DNA of 64,000 nt, taken from positions 46,711,286-46,775,285 of the forward strand of contig NC_077245.1 in assembly GCF_947179165.1 (NCBI RefSeq). Direction: 5' to 3'. Every line of letters starts with the position of its first letter. Position 1 is the first letter of the stretch. The notes beneath the pieces were generated by a model. That model searched no databases and was not told the DNA's origin. It saw only the letters and a list, made by a program, of their open reading frames with translations. The stretch is from Solanum dulcamara. Lineage: Eukaryota; Streptophyta; Magnoliopsida; Solanales; Solanaceae. Below are positions 36,305 through 47,529 of the stretch, piece after piece. The position numbers and the translations under genes are program-made.

Positions 36305-38438
36305 TGTCATGACCTGATTTGTCGAATCATAATGACACCTACTATAACATGCCAATAGGTAAGCCGGTCTGTAAGCCAAAACTACAAGTAATGGATTTAA
36401 GGGAAGAAACTATACAATAAAGAGTAATTCAAAAGGATAACAAACGAATAAGAAGAAACAAGCCAAACCATATATATACAAATGAAAGGATCCCTCCCAG
36501 AAAGTTAGGAATACAGAGCTACTACAAACGGATACAAGTCCCAAAAGTGGACCACAAAAATAAAGACTAGTCTCAAAAAAAAAGACTAGTCAACTATATA
36601 AACAAAGAGATAGGTAAATCGAGGACGCCATGTGCTCAGCCTCATCTCCGAAGTCAGACTGTTAGAGGCTCAAAGCAATGCTGGTAACTAGTGCCTGCAA
36701 CTTCTTAACGAAAATAGATTCAGAGTGTAGTATGAGTCCCAAAACAACAGGTACTCAGTAGGAATAACACATATAAGGGGTGAAAGAGTGAAATTCCAAA
36801 TAGGAATGCACATAAGTGTATAAAATTAACTGATCTAAAGTAACTACAAGCTAACTACACCTAACTGCATCCCCACAAGCCAGAAGGTACACTCGTGCGC
36901 AAATTTTAAGTAAAACCTCAAACGGACCCCCATAGTTTGAAAATACAGAGGTTAGCTAAATCTATTAAGAACAGGCAACGGTGAGCCCAGAGCCGTAGAA
37001 GCATAGCTCGAACCTTGAACTGCGAATAGTTTCCAAGTAACCAATAGCTGGAGACTAGAAAGGAAGCACAGAGCCCAGAGCTAATAATAGTCTCAAAGTA
37101 ACTGATAATAGCATGTCAACTAAGAATTACAAAGCCCGAACCTCGAACCACGGATGAATCTCAAAGGGGTAATAGATCATAGAAAAAGTGTATCAACTTC
37201 ATGGAGGATAAAAGGGAAGCATGACCAGACCTTAAATGAATAATGATAATGGCTGCCAAAAGATCTCATGTCAACTCTTCATCACCAAACAAACGTGGAG
37301 CGAAATCCATTCTCAGATTATAATCCTAACACTCCAAGCTCAAACTATACCATGTCCCACATCAATAAATGAAGCCTAAAATCTCCAATCATAAATGTAT
37401 TGTCCATTAGAAGAGTCAGAAGGGGTAGAGGCTTGTCAAAACTGAGGCAATCCCTAATATAAGTCCTTTACTACCAGACTCAAGTTTGCTTTACCAGTCT
37501 ATAGGGAGTTGTGCCATTTGAATCGACATTGGAGAAGGAACAAGGATGAAAGGCTCTAAATATCACAAATATATGGCAAACACTAGTGTAAGCCTAGACT
37601 AAGCCCAAACATGCTCTTAAAATAATCATAAAATAAGAATAATCCAAGACACAGGGTATGGAAGATCGTTAAACAAGTAGAACATGCTCACAAGTTCCTG
37701 AATAACTCGAAATGAGCCTAAAACATGATTTCTAAACAACTAAGCATGATCAAGAGCCTAACCAACCCAAATTCCAATTAATCAATAAGATTTCCCATAT
37801 TCAAGCTCAATCGAAGGAGAGGTAAGTCTTATACAACTTTAGGCTAATTACGCATGCTCCAAATCAAGTCTCTAGAGCTTTTCCCATCTGTATAGCCTCG
37901 AAATGCTGCCATACTATCAAAAATAGAAACACAACATTAATATGGTCATTCAAACACTAGATTGCTAAAAATTGAGAAGGATCAATTTCTTAGACTAAAA
38001 TGTGAGTGTGGGACATGCGCTATTTAGGAATTTGACTCCATAAAAAGGTCTTAATTATCTCTCCAAACTTGTTTCCCAAAAAACACAATTCGGGGCTCAG
38101 AACATCTCGTAAACCCAACATACAAAATAACACCACTAAAAGCTAAAAGAGACAACTTTAAATTTGAATTTATGTCGAACGAAGGTCCCCGACACTCCTT
38201 TACTAGTCACCCAAATAGCCACAAACTTTCCAAAAGCCAAGGACATTGAATCACAAAATTTGGAGATAAATTGAGAGAGAAATCGCAATTTGAAATTTTA
38301 TTTAAAAGTTCAAACGCATCTGATCATGGTGATCAGGGTCGAGATGGACACCCCCACTAGAAATCATCATCACGGAGGAAAAAACTTGCGATTGCAATGA
38401 TTAATTAGGTCAACCAACACAAAAAGCTCATCGCGATC
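36305..38438 (-). mobile_element. Family D LTR (D2), 3' portion, minus strand
   Basis: The plus strand starts TGTCATGACCTG, the reverse complement of the family D LTR end. It then runs through blocks matching D1 in reverse, for example 36880-36930 against 31440-31500 and 37400-37620 against 29750-29880. It is interrupted at 38438 by the family C insertion and resumes at 45003-45773. Together the two parts give about 2.9 kb, against 3.0 kb for the D1 5' LTR, which supports continuity. TCGCGATC words occur near the breakpoint. Confidence 0.82.
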
Positions 38439-39204
38439 TATAACACCCCCGTAAAAACATTGTATATGATATTCTAATTCTTGATGAAAATAATATCGCT
38501 TATGTATTTTGGGCATAACTTTTAATAGAATGGTCTAAATTAGGTGATTCAAATTTTTAAATAACTCGAATATCATTACCTACAACTTTTGTGAAGACTA
38601 TATTTTATCTTTCGGAGGTTAAGTAGCTCAAATAAATTAATTGTTGCAAGACATAGTGTTGTGATGAAATTGAGTATTTGTAGAAGAAAACTCATATCTC
38701 ACTGTAGGATGCTCCAAATTGGTTGATTCTTGAACGACATGAAATTAGACTTCTAGATCAACAATTCATATGAAAACACCAAATCCTAATGAAGAAGTTA
38801 TCTTTTTCAAACGCAACTCCAAAAAAGGGTATTCCGTTAAAAGAAGGTTTATCTCACCAACCATGGAAAGATCTAGATCCATTTGACATCACCCATGACA
38901 TCAATAGTCCTCCATTTGACATCACCAATGACATCACAATCTTCCACTAAATTTTTAATTTTTTCTTTATAATTATTTTAATTATTGTTAGGTCTCTACT
39001 TCATACCTATAAATACCCACCTTATTTCATCAGTTTGTTTATCAAGTTTTCTCAAGCAACTCTTCTCTCTATATACTCCTTTATTCATTCTCAAAATATA
39101 GTTTAGTTCTTAGTAGTGTAGAAATACTATTCCGGTGATTCATATACTCTTGGTAGTACATAAAATGCTATGACAAGGAGAAAATGCTAGGATTTAAGAG
39201 TGCA
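38439..39204 (+). mobile_element. Family C LTR fragment (first 766 bases), with a TATA box
   Basis: It starts TATAACACCCCCG, a one-base-decayed TGTAACACCCC, and aligns with 39959-40723 along its whole length, including GAGGAGAAAATGCTAGGATT near the end. CTATAAATA at 39007-39015 is a well-formed TATA box. It is preceded by CGATC (38434-38438), which matches the CGATC after the family C end at 45003-45007. Confidence 0.85.
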
Positions 39205-39958
39205 CAAGTTTAAATAAAAATCTGAATAGAGCCACATAAGCTTGATTGACACATAATAGCTATAACTCTAAGAACTGAATCTAAGAACCCTAGACTGAAG
39301 AATGTACAACCAAAACCTCAAACCGAACCAGTAAAATCTAAAGGGATGGAGGTCGGTCCTTTATCCTGATGCTCACTAGAAGTATCAATATAATCGTTCA
39401 GATATATCAAGTGAATGAGACCGGACCTCTAACCGGATGCTCTTTATAATGATCCAAATGACGAGGCTGAACATTTAACCAAATGCTCTTCAAAAGTTAT
39501 AATACGGTCGAGGTCGGAGCTTGAATTAAATGGATGTGCCAAACTATAGCTCCTGCAAGTGCCCCCAACGATCCATAGCTAATGAGATCCATGGAACACC
39601 GTCCACACCTAGCCAATAAGAAAACCCACCTGGGACGAAAGCAACCTTGAATCACAAAACGAAACTCGATATCACCTCCAAAATTCGTAATACGACAAAA
39701 TTGTGGAAGTTAGGATAGAAAGTCATCGGAGTAAGCGTATCGCCTAGCTAAGGCCCAAACTACCAGATTCAATTCTACTACAGTAGTCCATATGGATTTA
39801 AGCTGTTAGAAGCAATGTTGGGGGAAAACTAAGGTCTATCTGGTCAGAATCATGCATTTTTAAGGCAAGAACTAGTGAAACCTAGAGTAAGGCAAAACAT
39901 GCTGCAAATAGACAAGAAAACAAGTATACAAATATACCACAAGGCGTGGATGATTAAC
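39205..39958 (-). mobile_element. Family D LTR fragment inside the family C region, minus strand
   Basis: The block reads in reverse the D1 LTR segment from about 31480 back to about 29694. It includes the ATAATAGCTATA, CTAAGAACCC and GTACAACC phrases and ends with ATACCACAAGGCGTGGATG against CATGCCTTGTGGTAT at 29703. It lies between the truncated and the full family C LTRs and overlaps in content with 36305-38438, so it is a separate family D copy. Confidence 0.78.
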
Positions 39959-42294
39959 TGTAACACCCCCCTAAAAATATTGTATATGGTGTTCCAATTC
40001 TCAATGAAACTAATATCGCTTTTGTATTTTCAGAATAGATTTTAATAAGATGGTCCAAATTAGGTGATTCAAATTTTTAGATAACCCTAAAATAATTACC
40101 TACAACTTTTATGAAGACTATATTTTAAGTTTCGGAGGTTAAATAGGTCAAAACAATCAATTGTTGCAAGACATGGTGCTGTGACAAAATAGAGTATTTG
40201 TAGAAGAAAACTCATATCTCAATGTAGGATGCTCCAAATTGGTTGATTCTTGAACCACATTAAAGTATACTTCTAGATAAAAAATTAATATGCAGACACC
40301 AAATCCTAATGAGGAAGTTATCTTTTTCAAACACAGTTCCGTAAAAGGGTATTCTGTTAAAAGAATGCTCATCTAACCAACCATGGAAAGATCTAATCAA
40401 TTTGACATCACCCATGACATCAATAGTCCTCCATTTGAATCATCCAAGACATCATAATCTTTCATTAAATTTTCAGATTTTTCTTTATAATTATTTTAAT
40501 TATTGTTAGGTCCCTCCTTCACACCTATAAATATCCACCTTATTTCATCTTTTTGTTCATCAGGCTTACTCAAGTAACTCTTCTCTCTATACACTCCTTT
40601 ACTCATTCTCAAAATATAGTTTTAGTTCTTAGTTGTGTATAAATACTATTCTGGTGATTCATATAATACGAGTAGTACACAAAATGCTCCGGCGAGGAGA
40701 AAATGCTAGGATTCAAGAGTGTTTATTAAGTTCTCCGATTCTGAGTAACGCTTTAGATTCCAGGTATGTAAGGATTCAATGAGAGTATTTCTTTCACTCT
40801 CATGCCTAAAGTATTTTTATTATATGATTATGTTTATTTTCTTTAAGTTTTACTCTAAGTTATGTGGGTGTTTATGCATGGATTCTTCCACCCATGTAGT
40901 TCAAAACTCTTTCAACTAAATCTCTTGATTTTAAATAAGAGTTTCTTACGGGTAATTCTTATTTCTACATAATATCATGAATCATGATTAAACTAATGAT
41001 TAATTTTCTATTTTGATGCCAAATGATTTCATATGTATGAATTGATGGTTTGCAAGTATTATTTCTATTTAGCTCTTTAAAGGTTCTTGAAATTCATGGT
41101 GGGTTATTTAAAGCAGGATTTTTAATTAATTGATTTCAAAGTATTTATGCATAATTTAATTTGCATTCATGTTTAAAAGTTGAAGTGATTTGAACCCACC
41201 TGGTTTTATTACATTTTCAATGAAGTTTGACTTGACAGTTTTGACTCCAAATAAATATTTATGAAAGCAATGTCTATGATCAAAAGGGAGTCTTATGAAA
41301 TAAAAGAATGATGAAATGCTATGAATGATGGATTCTTTATGAAATAAGGACAATTCTTGCATATTTGAATCACCAAATATTTTAATGAGCTATATCACCG
41401 AATATGATGTTTTGAATTCTCAAGCTATATGCTATGAATATTTTGAAGTATTAAACTATTTTGTGGGATTGACTTAGCACCGAATGGGTCATTGAGGTGG
41501 GATTCGATAAGGGAATCCTAGTACCAACCTTTTGTCTCATTAAATATGTGCCAACATAGGAGCCCTTGTAGGCTTAGGCTAATGGATCCACAAATAGCCC
41601 TTAAAGTTAAAGTTAAAGAAATGAATAAAGTTGACGGAGTTTTTTTTGGTAAGTAGTCTCCTCGGCCAACGTAGGGGGTTATGTTAGAATCCATGTAATA
41701 GCTCGCATGATCTTAAATATCGGTTACGGTCATTTTTCCACAAAATGAATGTTTTAAAGGATATCTATATGATTGATTATGCATACATTGCATTATGTTT
41801 CATATAACATAAATGTTATAATGTTTCCTCAATGTCCATGCATGCTTACGTACTTAGTACATTCAAAGTACTAACGCATACCGTTTTGCCTACATGATAT
41901 CACCATGTAGGGACCGGTGCTCCTCATCGTTCTCCTCCATGTGGTTAGTTGATATTTCATTTGAAGACTACTTTTGGTGAGTTCCCATGATCCGGGAACA
42001 ATACTCCTTTATCTTTCTAGCTTATGATATGTTGAGATCGTTAGACACTTACTATGACATTTTTTTCTATTATGATTGAGGGTGAGCTAGGGACTTGTCT
42101 TAGCCCCGTTAAATCTAAAAGTTATAGGTATTGTTGGAAATATGTAAGTTGAAGATTTACTATTATGATTTCTGCTTATTTATTTATTGGCATTACCTAT
42201 GAAAGGCTAAAAGAATGCTAAGAGGCTTGTTTGAGGTACTTTTGGGTTTCTTATTCACCATGTCACGTCTAGGCCATAGGCTTGGGTCGTGACA
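39959..42294 (+). mobile_element. Family C gypsy 5' LTR, 2.34 kb, with a TATA box
   Basis: It starts TGTAACACCCC and ends TGGGTCGTGACA, directly before a primer-binding site. CTATAAATA at 40525-40533 followed by a pyrimidine-rich leader is a typical LTR promoter. The 3' part (41440-41720) shows phrases related to family B at 11220-11480 and 58380-58620, so families B and C are related subfamilies. Confidence 0.88.
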
Positions 42295-42298
42295 AATT

Positions 42299-42311
42299 TG
42301 ATATCAGAGCC
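42299..42311 (+). other. Primer-binding site of the family C element
   Basis: TGATATCAGAGCC lies four bases after the LTR end. It differs by one base from the initiator-Met tRNA type primer site TGGTATCAGAGCC. Confidence 0.85.
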
Positions 42312-42511
42312 TGAGGTTTTGAATGTTCCTCGGAGTCTAACATACCACGTCAAATAGGATCTTATTCATGGTTGTGAAGCGCACCATAACTATGAATAAG
42401 AGACTATGAGACGTTTAGGAAAATTTTCACTTATTTCAAATTCATGTCGTGTCTTAGAGTATCCTAAGCTTTCCTTTTACTAATGACCCATTTCATGTTC
42501 TCTAGATAATA

Positions 42512-43551
42512 ACTCGTGGAAGAGCACCTCCAAGAGCAAGGGTTGATGATGAAGACCAAGCTCCTCCAATGACCCACATCATGAGGAAGGGGTAATCCAT
42601 GCTAATTTTCATAATATCATTATGTTTTTGACTCAAGTCGTAGCCAACCAAGGGCATCAATGTGTTATTCCTACCCAAATGCAAAATCCAGACTCTAGGA
42701 TTTGGGATTTCCAAAGGATGAATCTGCTTGAGTTTGATAGTTCTAAACTAGATGAGGACCTTATGGAGTTCATTAATGAGGTGTACCGGATTGTGGATAT
42801 CATGGGTATGCCATCGAATGAGAAGGCTGAGCTAGTGGCCTATCAATTAAAAGGTGTGGCTTGAGTTTGGTACGAACAATGTGACCGATAGGATGGGAAA
42901 AGTTCAAAGGTGCCTTACTAGACCTCTTCATCCCATTGGAGCTAAGGGAGGCCAAAATCCAAGAGTTCATCAACCTCCATCAAGGGAGTATAAGCGTAAG
43001 GAAGTATGGTCTCAAATTCACTAAGTTGTCAAAATATGCTCCCTTCATGGTCTCCGACCCAAGATCTAGGATGAGCAAGTTTATTTCTGATATCTCAAGC
43101 TTGGTATCTAAGGAGTACAAAATGGCCATGTTGTTCAAGGAGATAGACATATCTCGGTTAATGACTTACGCAGAACAAATTGAAGAAGAGAAGTTGAGAG
43201 AGAGATCAAGGGGGTTCAAAAAGGCTAGAGTGGAGGGTTTAACCCTCAAAGGTCAAGTTATGATAACAATGGAAAAGGCCAAGGTGGGCAACGGTTTGTG
43301 GGAAAAGGTTCCACCAATACTTCTCCTCTAAAGTTCAACAAGGAAAAGGATGCTAAACCAATAGTTCCAAGAGAGAATGTTGCTGCTCAAACTTTCCCCG
43401 CTTGCAAGAAGTGTGGAAGGACTCACAAAGGGGAATGCTTAGCCGGCTTCAATGTATGCTTTAAGTATGGAAAGCTGGGCCACCATGCTAGGGATTGTAT
43501 AGATAGTGGTGGTAGGCATCAAGGCCAAATTACTAATGGTCAACAAGCCTA
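42512..43551 (+). pseudogene. Family C gag pseudogene
   Basis: It opens after the primer site with an Arg/Pro-rich start (TRGRAPPRARVDDED at 42510-42555). A frame at 42622-42864 and a second at 42936-43236 then carry the retrotransposon gag domain, including LREAKIQEFINLHQG and YAPFMVSDPRSRMSKF. The zinc-knuckle region is at about 43400-43493: a CKKCGRTHKGEC block followed by CFKYGKLGHHARDC, in which Tyr replaces the second Cys of the C-X2-C pair, so the knuckle is damaged. At least two frameshifts and a TGA split the gene. Confidence 0.82.
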
Positions 43552-43585
43552 AGGAGGTGTCTAATGCACCAACCGTTTTTACACC

Positions 43586-44697
43586 TTGCATGGGAGACGA
43601 GAGGTTGAGGACGCAATCAATGTCATTACTGGTATGTTAAAGGTATTTGCTTTTAATGTGTATGCACTATTAAATCCGGGTGCAAATTTATCATTTGTTA
43701 CTTCATTCCTTGATAAAAGGTTTGATGTGTCACCTGAAATGTTATTAGAGCCCTATTTGGTGTCTACCCCCGTTGGTGAGTCGGTTATTGCTAGAAAGGT
43801 CTATAGGGGTTGTCCCATGTCTATCTTGCATAATGTTATTCCTTGTAATATCATTGAGCTTGACATGGTAGATTTCGATGTCATTCTTAGGATGGATTAG
43901 TTACATGCATCTTATGCTTTCATAGATTGTAGGACTCGTCGAGTCAAGTTCTAATTTCCAAATGAGTCCATTATTGAATGGGAGAGTAGTGATTCGGTGG
44001 TGAAGGGTAAGTTAATTTCTTATCTTAAGGCCCGAAAAATGATTTCTAAGGGTTGTATTTACCGCATTGTGAGGGTTAGGGATGTCTACTTCGAAAGTCC
44101 TCCTCTTTAATCGGTTCTCTTAGTTAATGAGTTCCCGATGTCTTTACCGATGACCTTCCCGGTGTCCCTCCCAAAAGGAAAGTTGATTTTGGTATCGATC
44201 TCCTCCCCGATACCCAACCTAAATCTATTTCTCCTTACCGAATGGCCCTGACAGAATTCAAAGAATTGAAGGAACAATTTAAGGACTTGTTAGAAAAGGG
44301 GTTCATAAGATCAAGTATTTCATCATGGGGTGCTCCCGTGTTATTTATGAGAAAGAGGGATGGGTCACTTTGAATGTGTATAGAGTACCGACAATTAAAT
44401 AAGATGACCATTAAGAAAAATTACCCACTCCCTATAATAGATGAATTGTTTGATCAATTGCAAGGGCCAAGTCACTTCTCCAAGATTGACCTTCGGTCCG
44501 TCTATCACCAACTACGGGTGAGGGAGTGTGACATTCCCAAAATGGCTTTCCGAACAAGGTATGGTCACTTTGAGTTTGTGGTGATGAGTTTTGGATTGAC
44601 GAATGCGCTGACGACATTCATGGACTTGATGAATAGGGTGTTCAAACCTTACCTTAATACGTTTGTGGTTGTCTTCATTGATGATATTTTGATTTAC
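43586..44697 (+). pseudogene. Family C pol pseudogene: protease and truncated reverse transcriptase
   Basis: Protease lies at about 43610-43900, with LLNPGA where the catalytic Asp should stand (Asp to Asn), and ends with the FDVILRMD block followed by TAG. Reverse transcriptase starts at about 44240 ([23 protein letters not shown]) and runs through [19 protein letters not shown] and VMSFGLTNA to the intact catalytic [10 protein letters not shown] at 44668-44697. It then breaks off directly into LTR sequence at 44698-44701. The rest of reverse transcriptase, RNase H, integrase and the 3' untranslated region are deleted. A TGA lies at about 44372 and a TAA at about 44107. Confidence 0.85.
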
Positions 44698-45002
44698 TCT
44701 CGGGAACAACACTCTTTTATCTTTCTAGCTTATGATATGTTGAGATTGTTTGACACTTACTATGACATTTCTTTCTATTATGATTTAGGGTGAGCTAGGG
44801 ACTTATCTTAGCCCCGTTAAATCTAAAAGTTAGAGGTATTGTTGGACATATATAAGTTGAAGATTTACTATTATGATTTCTGCTTATTTATTTATTATCA
44901 TTATCTATGAAATGCTAAAAGAATGTTAAGAGGCTTGTTTGAGGTACTTTCGGGTTTCTCATTCGCCATGTCATGTTTAGGCCATAGGCTTGGGTCGTGA
45001 CA
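44698..45002 (+). mobile_element. Family C 3' LTR, last 302 bases only
   Basis: From CGGGAACAACACTC at 44700-44713 to GTCGTGACA at 45002 the sequence aligns without a gap to 41993-42294, the end of the 5' LTR. It joins the reverse transcriptase directly, so a deletion removed the 3' half of pol and most of the 3' LTR. CGATC follows at 45003-45007, matching 38434-38438. Confidence 0.88.
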
Positions 45003-45773
45003 CGATCCCTACTAGAGGTCCAAGCAATCGCGATGGACTAGGTGCAGTGCCCTCTATGATTGCAAAGGCTTCATCGCAATCGCAATGAAGTATGGAAACT
45101 ACACCAGATTATGGTGCATTAGCCTGATCTCCGAGGGGGTGCCCGTGTTTCATTCGAAACCCTATTGGTACAAAAGAAATATGTTACCCCACCAACTTCA
45201 ACATTCCAAACTCAACAAAGTAGTCAAAATTTCCATCAGAGAATATCTCAACAAAAAGTAGGTCCCATATCCAAGTGTCATTTTTATCCAATTCCACAAA
45301 GGGACTCGAGATTCAACCAAAAGCCTCTAAGGTGCACGAAAAGTTTCTCCAAACCAAACTCGACATTATTGAGCTAACCGCACTAATGGAATTCTCATCC
45401 TTGCATGCTTTCCAAGAATTTTGACCAAAGTCAAACATAGGACAAAACTTAAACGCTAAAAAGTCTAATGGTTCTAACTCGCACCAAAGTCTTGGGACTC
45501 GAGTCGGCATGGCTACTAGACCAAAATAATTATTTCAGAGCTGATGGAATCATCAAAAATCTATTCTGAGGTTGATTAACAAAAAATTTGATCGAAATCA
45601 ATAATTCAAGTTTCAAAAGCTCCAAATGGGGAAACGGGCATAAAACCCTAAAGAACGACCAGGAGATCGAACAGTCAGTGCCAGCAAGTCATAAATGTCT
45701 TAAGGTCGCTATAGCAATGCTCTAAATAAAGAAAACAAGGCATTATACCAAAATGACACGGAGGACTATTACA
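45003..45773 (-). mobile_element. Family D LTR (D2), 5' portion, minus strand
   Basis: This continues the LTR broken at 38438. The LTR start TGTAATAGTCC reads on the minus strand from 45773. The CAATCGCGATGG and CATCGCAATCGC words at 45023-45090 are this copy's version of the family word cluster. The block 45160-45350 corresponds in reverse to the 30420-30500 region of D1. Confidence 0.82.
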
Positions 45774-46530
45774 ACATCCACTACTAAAAGGAATTTCATA
45801 TGCAAATGTAAGAGTCAAGAAGTACCTGAAGGCTCAAATAAGTTGGGGAACTGCTCCCGCATCTTCTTCTCTGTCTCCTAGATAGTCTCCTCAACTAGAA
45901 GATGCCTCCAATGGACCTTAACCATAGGAATGGATCTAGATCACTACCTTCTTACATCTCTCGGTAGAATGGAAACTAGCTCCTTACCAAAGGTTAAATG
46001 ATCATCCAGTTCAACTGTATCATACTGGAGCATCGAAACATTGGAAACCGAATGGATAGCTTAAAATGTTGGAGGTAGTTCTATCTCATTAGAGACATCT
46101 CCAATTGTTCTCAAAATATAAAAAAGGCCCTATATACCTAGGGCTAAGTTTGTCCCTCCTCCCAAAGACGATCATGCCTTTAATGGGAGATACTCGAAAA
46201 AATACTCTATCACTAACTACAAACCTCAACTACCAACACTTAATATCAGCATAACTTTGGTCTCTACTCTAAGCGATTCTAAACCTATCCTGGATCATCC
46301 TCACCTAGTCTAAGGACTTTCAAAGCTAGTCTATACTGCACAGCCTAGATTCCATAGACTCAAACCAACCAACCAAAGTGAGACAATGCCTACCATATAA
46401 GGACTCAAAAGGGACCATCTGAATACTAGAGAGGTAGTTGTATTTGTATGCAAACTCTGCTAAAGGAAAAACTGGTCCATTGACCTCTAAAATCAATAAT
46501 ACATGCCCAAAACATATCCTCAAGTCAATA
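45774..46530 (-). pseudogene. Family D pol C-terminal fragment, minus strand
   Basis: Reading the minus strand from 46523, the frame carries VFPLAEFAYKYNYLSSIQMVPFE-type integrase sequence. It passes through the C-terminal VFSRVSPIKGMIVF-like and SPRYI-like blocks near 46200-46130 to the pol end near 45880, then a short 3' untranslated region into the LTR start at 45773. Stops and frameshifts are present. The upstream end joins an LTR fragment at 46531, so this is a truncated copy. Confidence 0.75.
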
Positions 46531-47033
46531 GTTCCATTCGAGGATATCTTAACAAAAAGTGGGTCCTAGATCCCTGTGACATTTTTGGCCAATTCCATAG
46601 AGAGCCTCAAAATTTGATTGAATGCCTCGAGAAATGCATAAAAAGTTATTCTAGACAAAACTCAACATTCGAGAGTTAATCGCGCTAATGAAATTCTCAT
46701 CTTAGCACACTTTCCAAGAATTATGACCAAGGACAAATTCACACCAAAGCCCCAGGACACGATCCGGCCATGCTAATAGTCTAATATAATAATTTTGGAG
46801 ATGATGGAATCATCAGAATTCTATTCTGAGGTCGTTTATTAGACATTTTGACGAAGTCAACTATTAAAGTTTAAAAAGCTCTAAAATGGGAAAACGGACA
46901 TAAAACCTGAATGAACGATTAGGTGGCCGAACAATCAATGCCATCAGGTCCTAAATGACTTGGGTTCTCTATATCAATGCTCAAAATGATGAAAAGAAGG
47001 AATTATACCAAAATGACCTAGAGAGTCATTACA
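46531..47033 (-). mobile_element. Family D LTR start, about 500 bases, minus strand
   Basis: The minus strand begins TGTAATGACTC at 47033 and matches the first part of the LTR at 45773 backwards. The block AACAAAAAGTGGGTCC at 46550 parallels AACAAAAAGTAGGTCC at 45250. It is cut at 46531, where pol sequence of the neighbouring copy begins. Confidence 0.78.
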
Positions 47034-47529
47034 ACATCTACTACTAAAAAGGACTTTCATATGAGACAGTAAGAGTCAAAAAGTACATGTGGCTCCAATA
47101 AGATGGGAAACTTCTCTATCATATCCTACTAGTATCCCATATAGCCTCCTCGACTGGACGATTCCTCTAATGTACCTTAACAATAGGAATGACTCTAGAT
47201 CCCAACTTCCTCACATCTTTGGCTAGAATGGCAACTGGCTCCATAACAAACCACCTTACATCTTTTGCTAGAATGGCAACTGGCTCCACAACAAAGGTCA
47301 TACGATCATCCAACTTAACCGAATCATGCTAGATCATATGAGACTCATCTAGAACATACCAGCACAACATTAAAACATGGAAAATCGAATGGATAGCTAA
47401 AAATGCTGGAGGTAGGGCTATCTCATAAGCGACATCTCTGATTGTCCTTAATATCTTAAAAGGCTCTATATACCTAGGGCTAAGGTTGCTCCTCCTCCTA
47501 AATCTCACCACACACTTCATGGACGATAC

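Noticed and set aside
42502..42714. Minus-strand open frame over the family C gag start
   Set aside because: It is a shadow of the plus-strand gag, which has matching domain content and follows the primer site.
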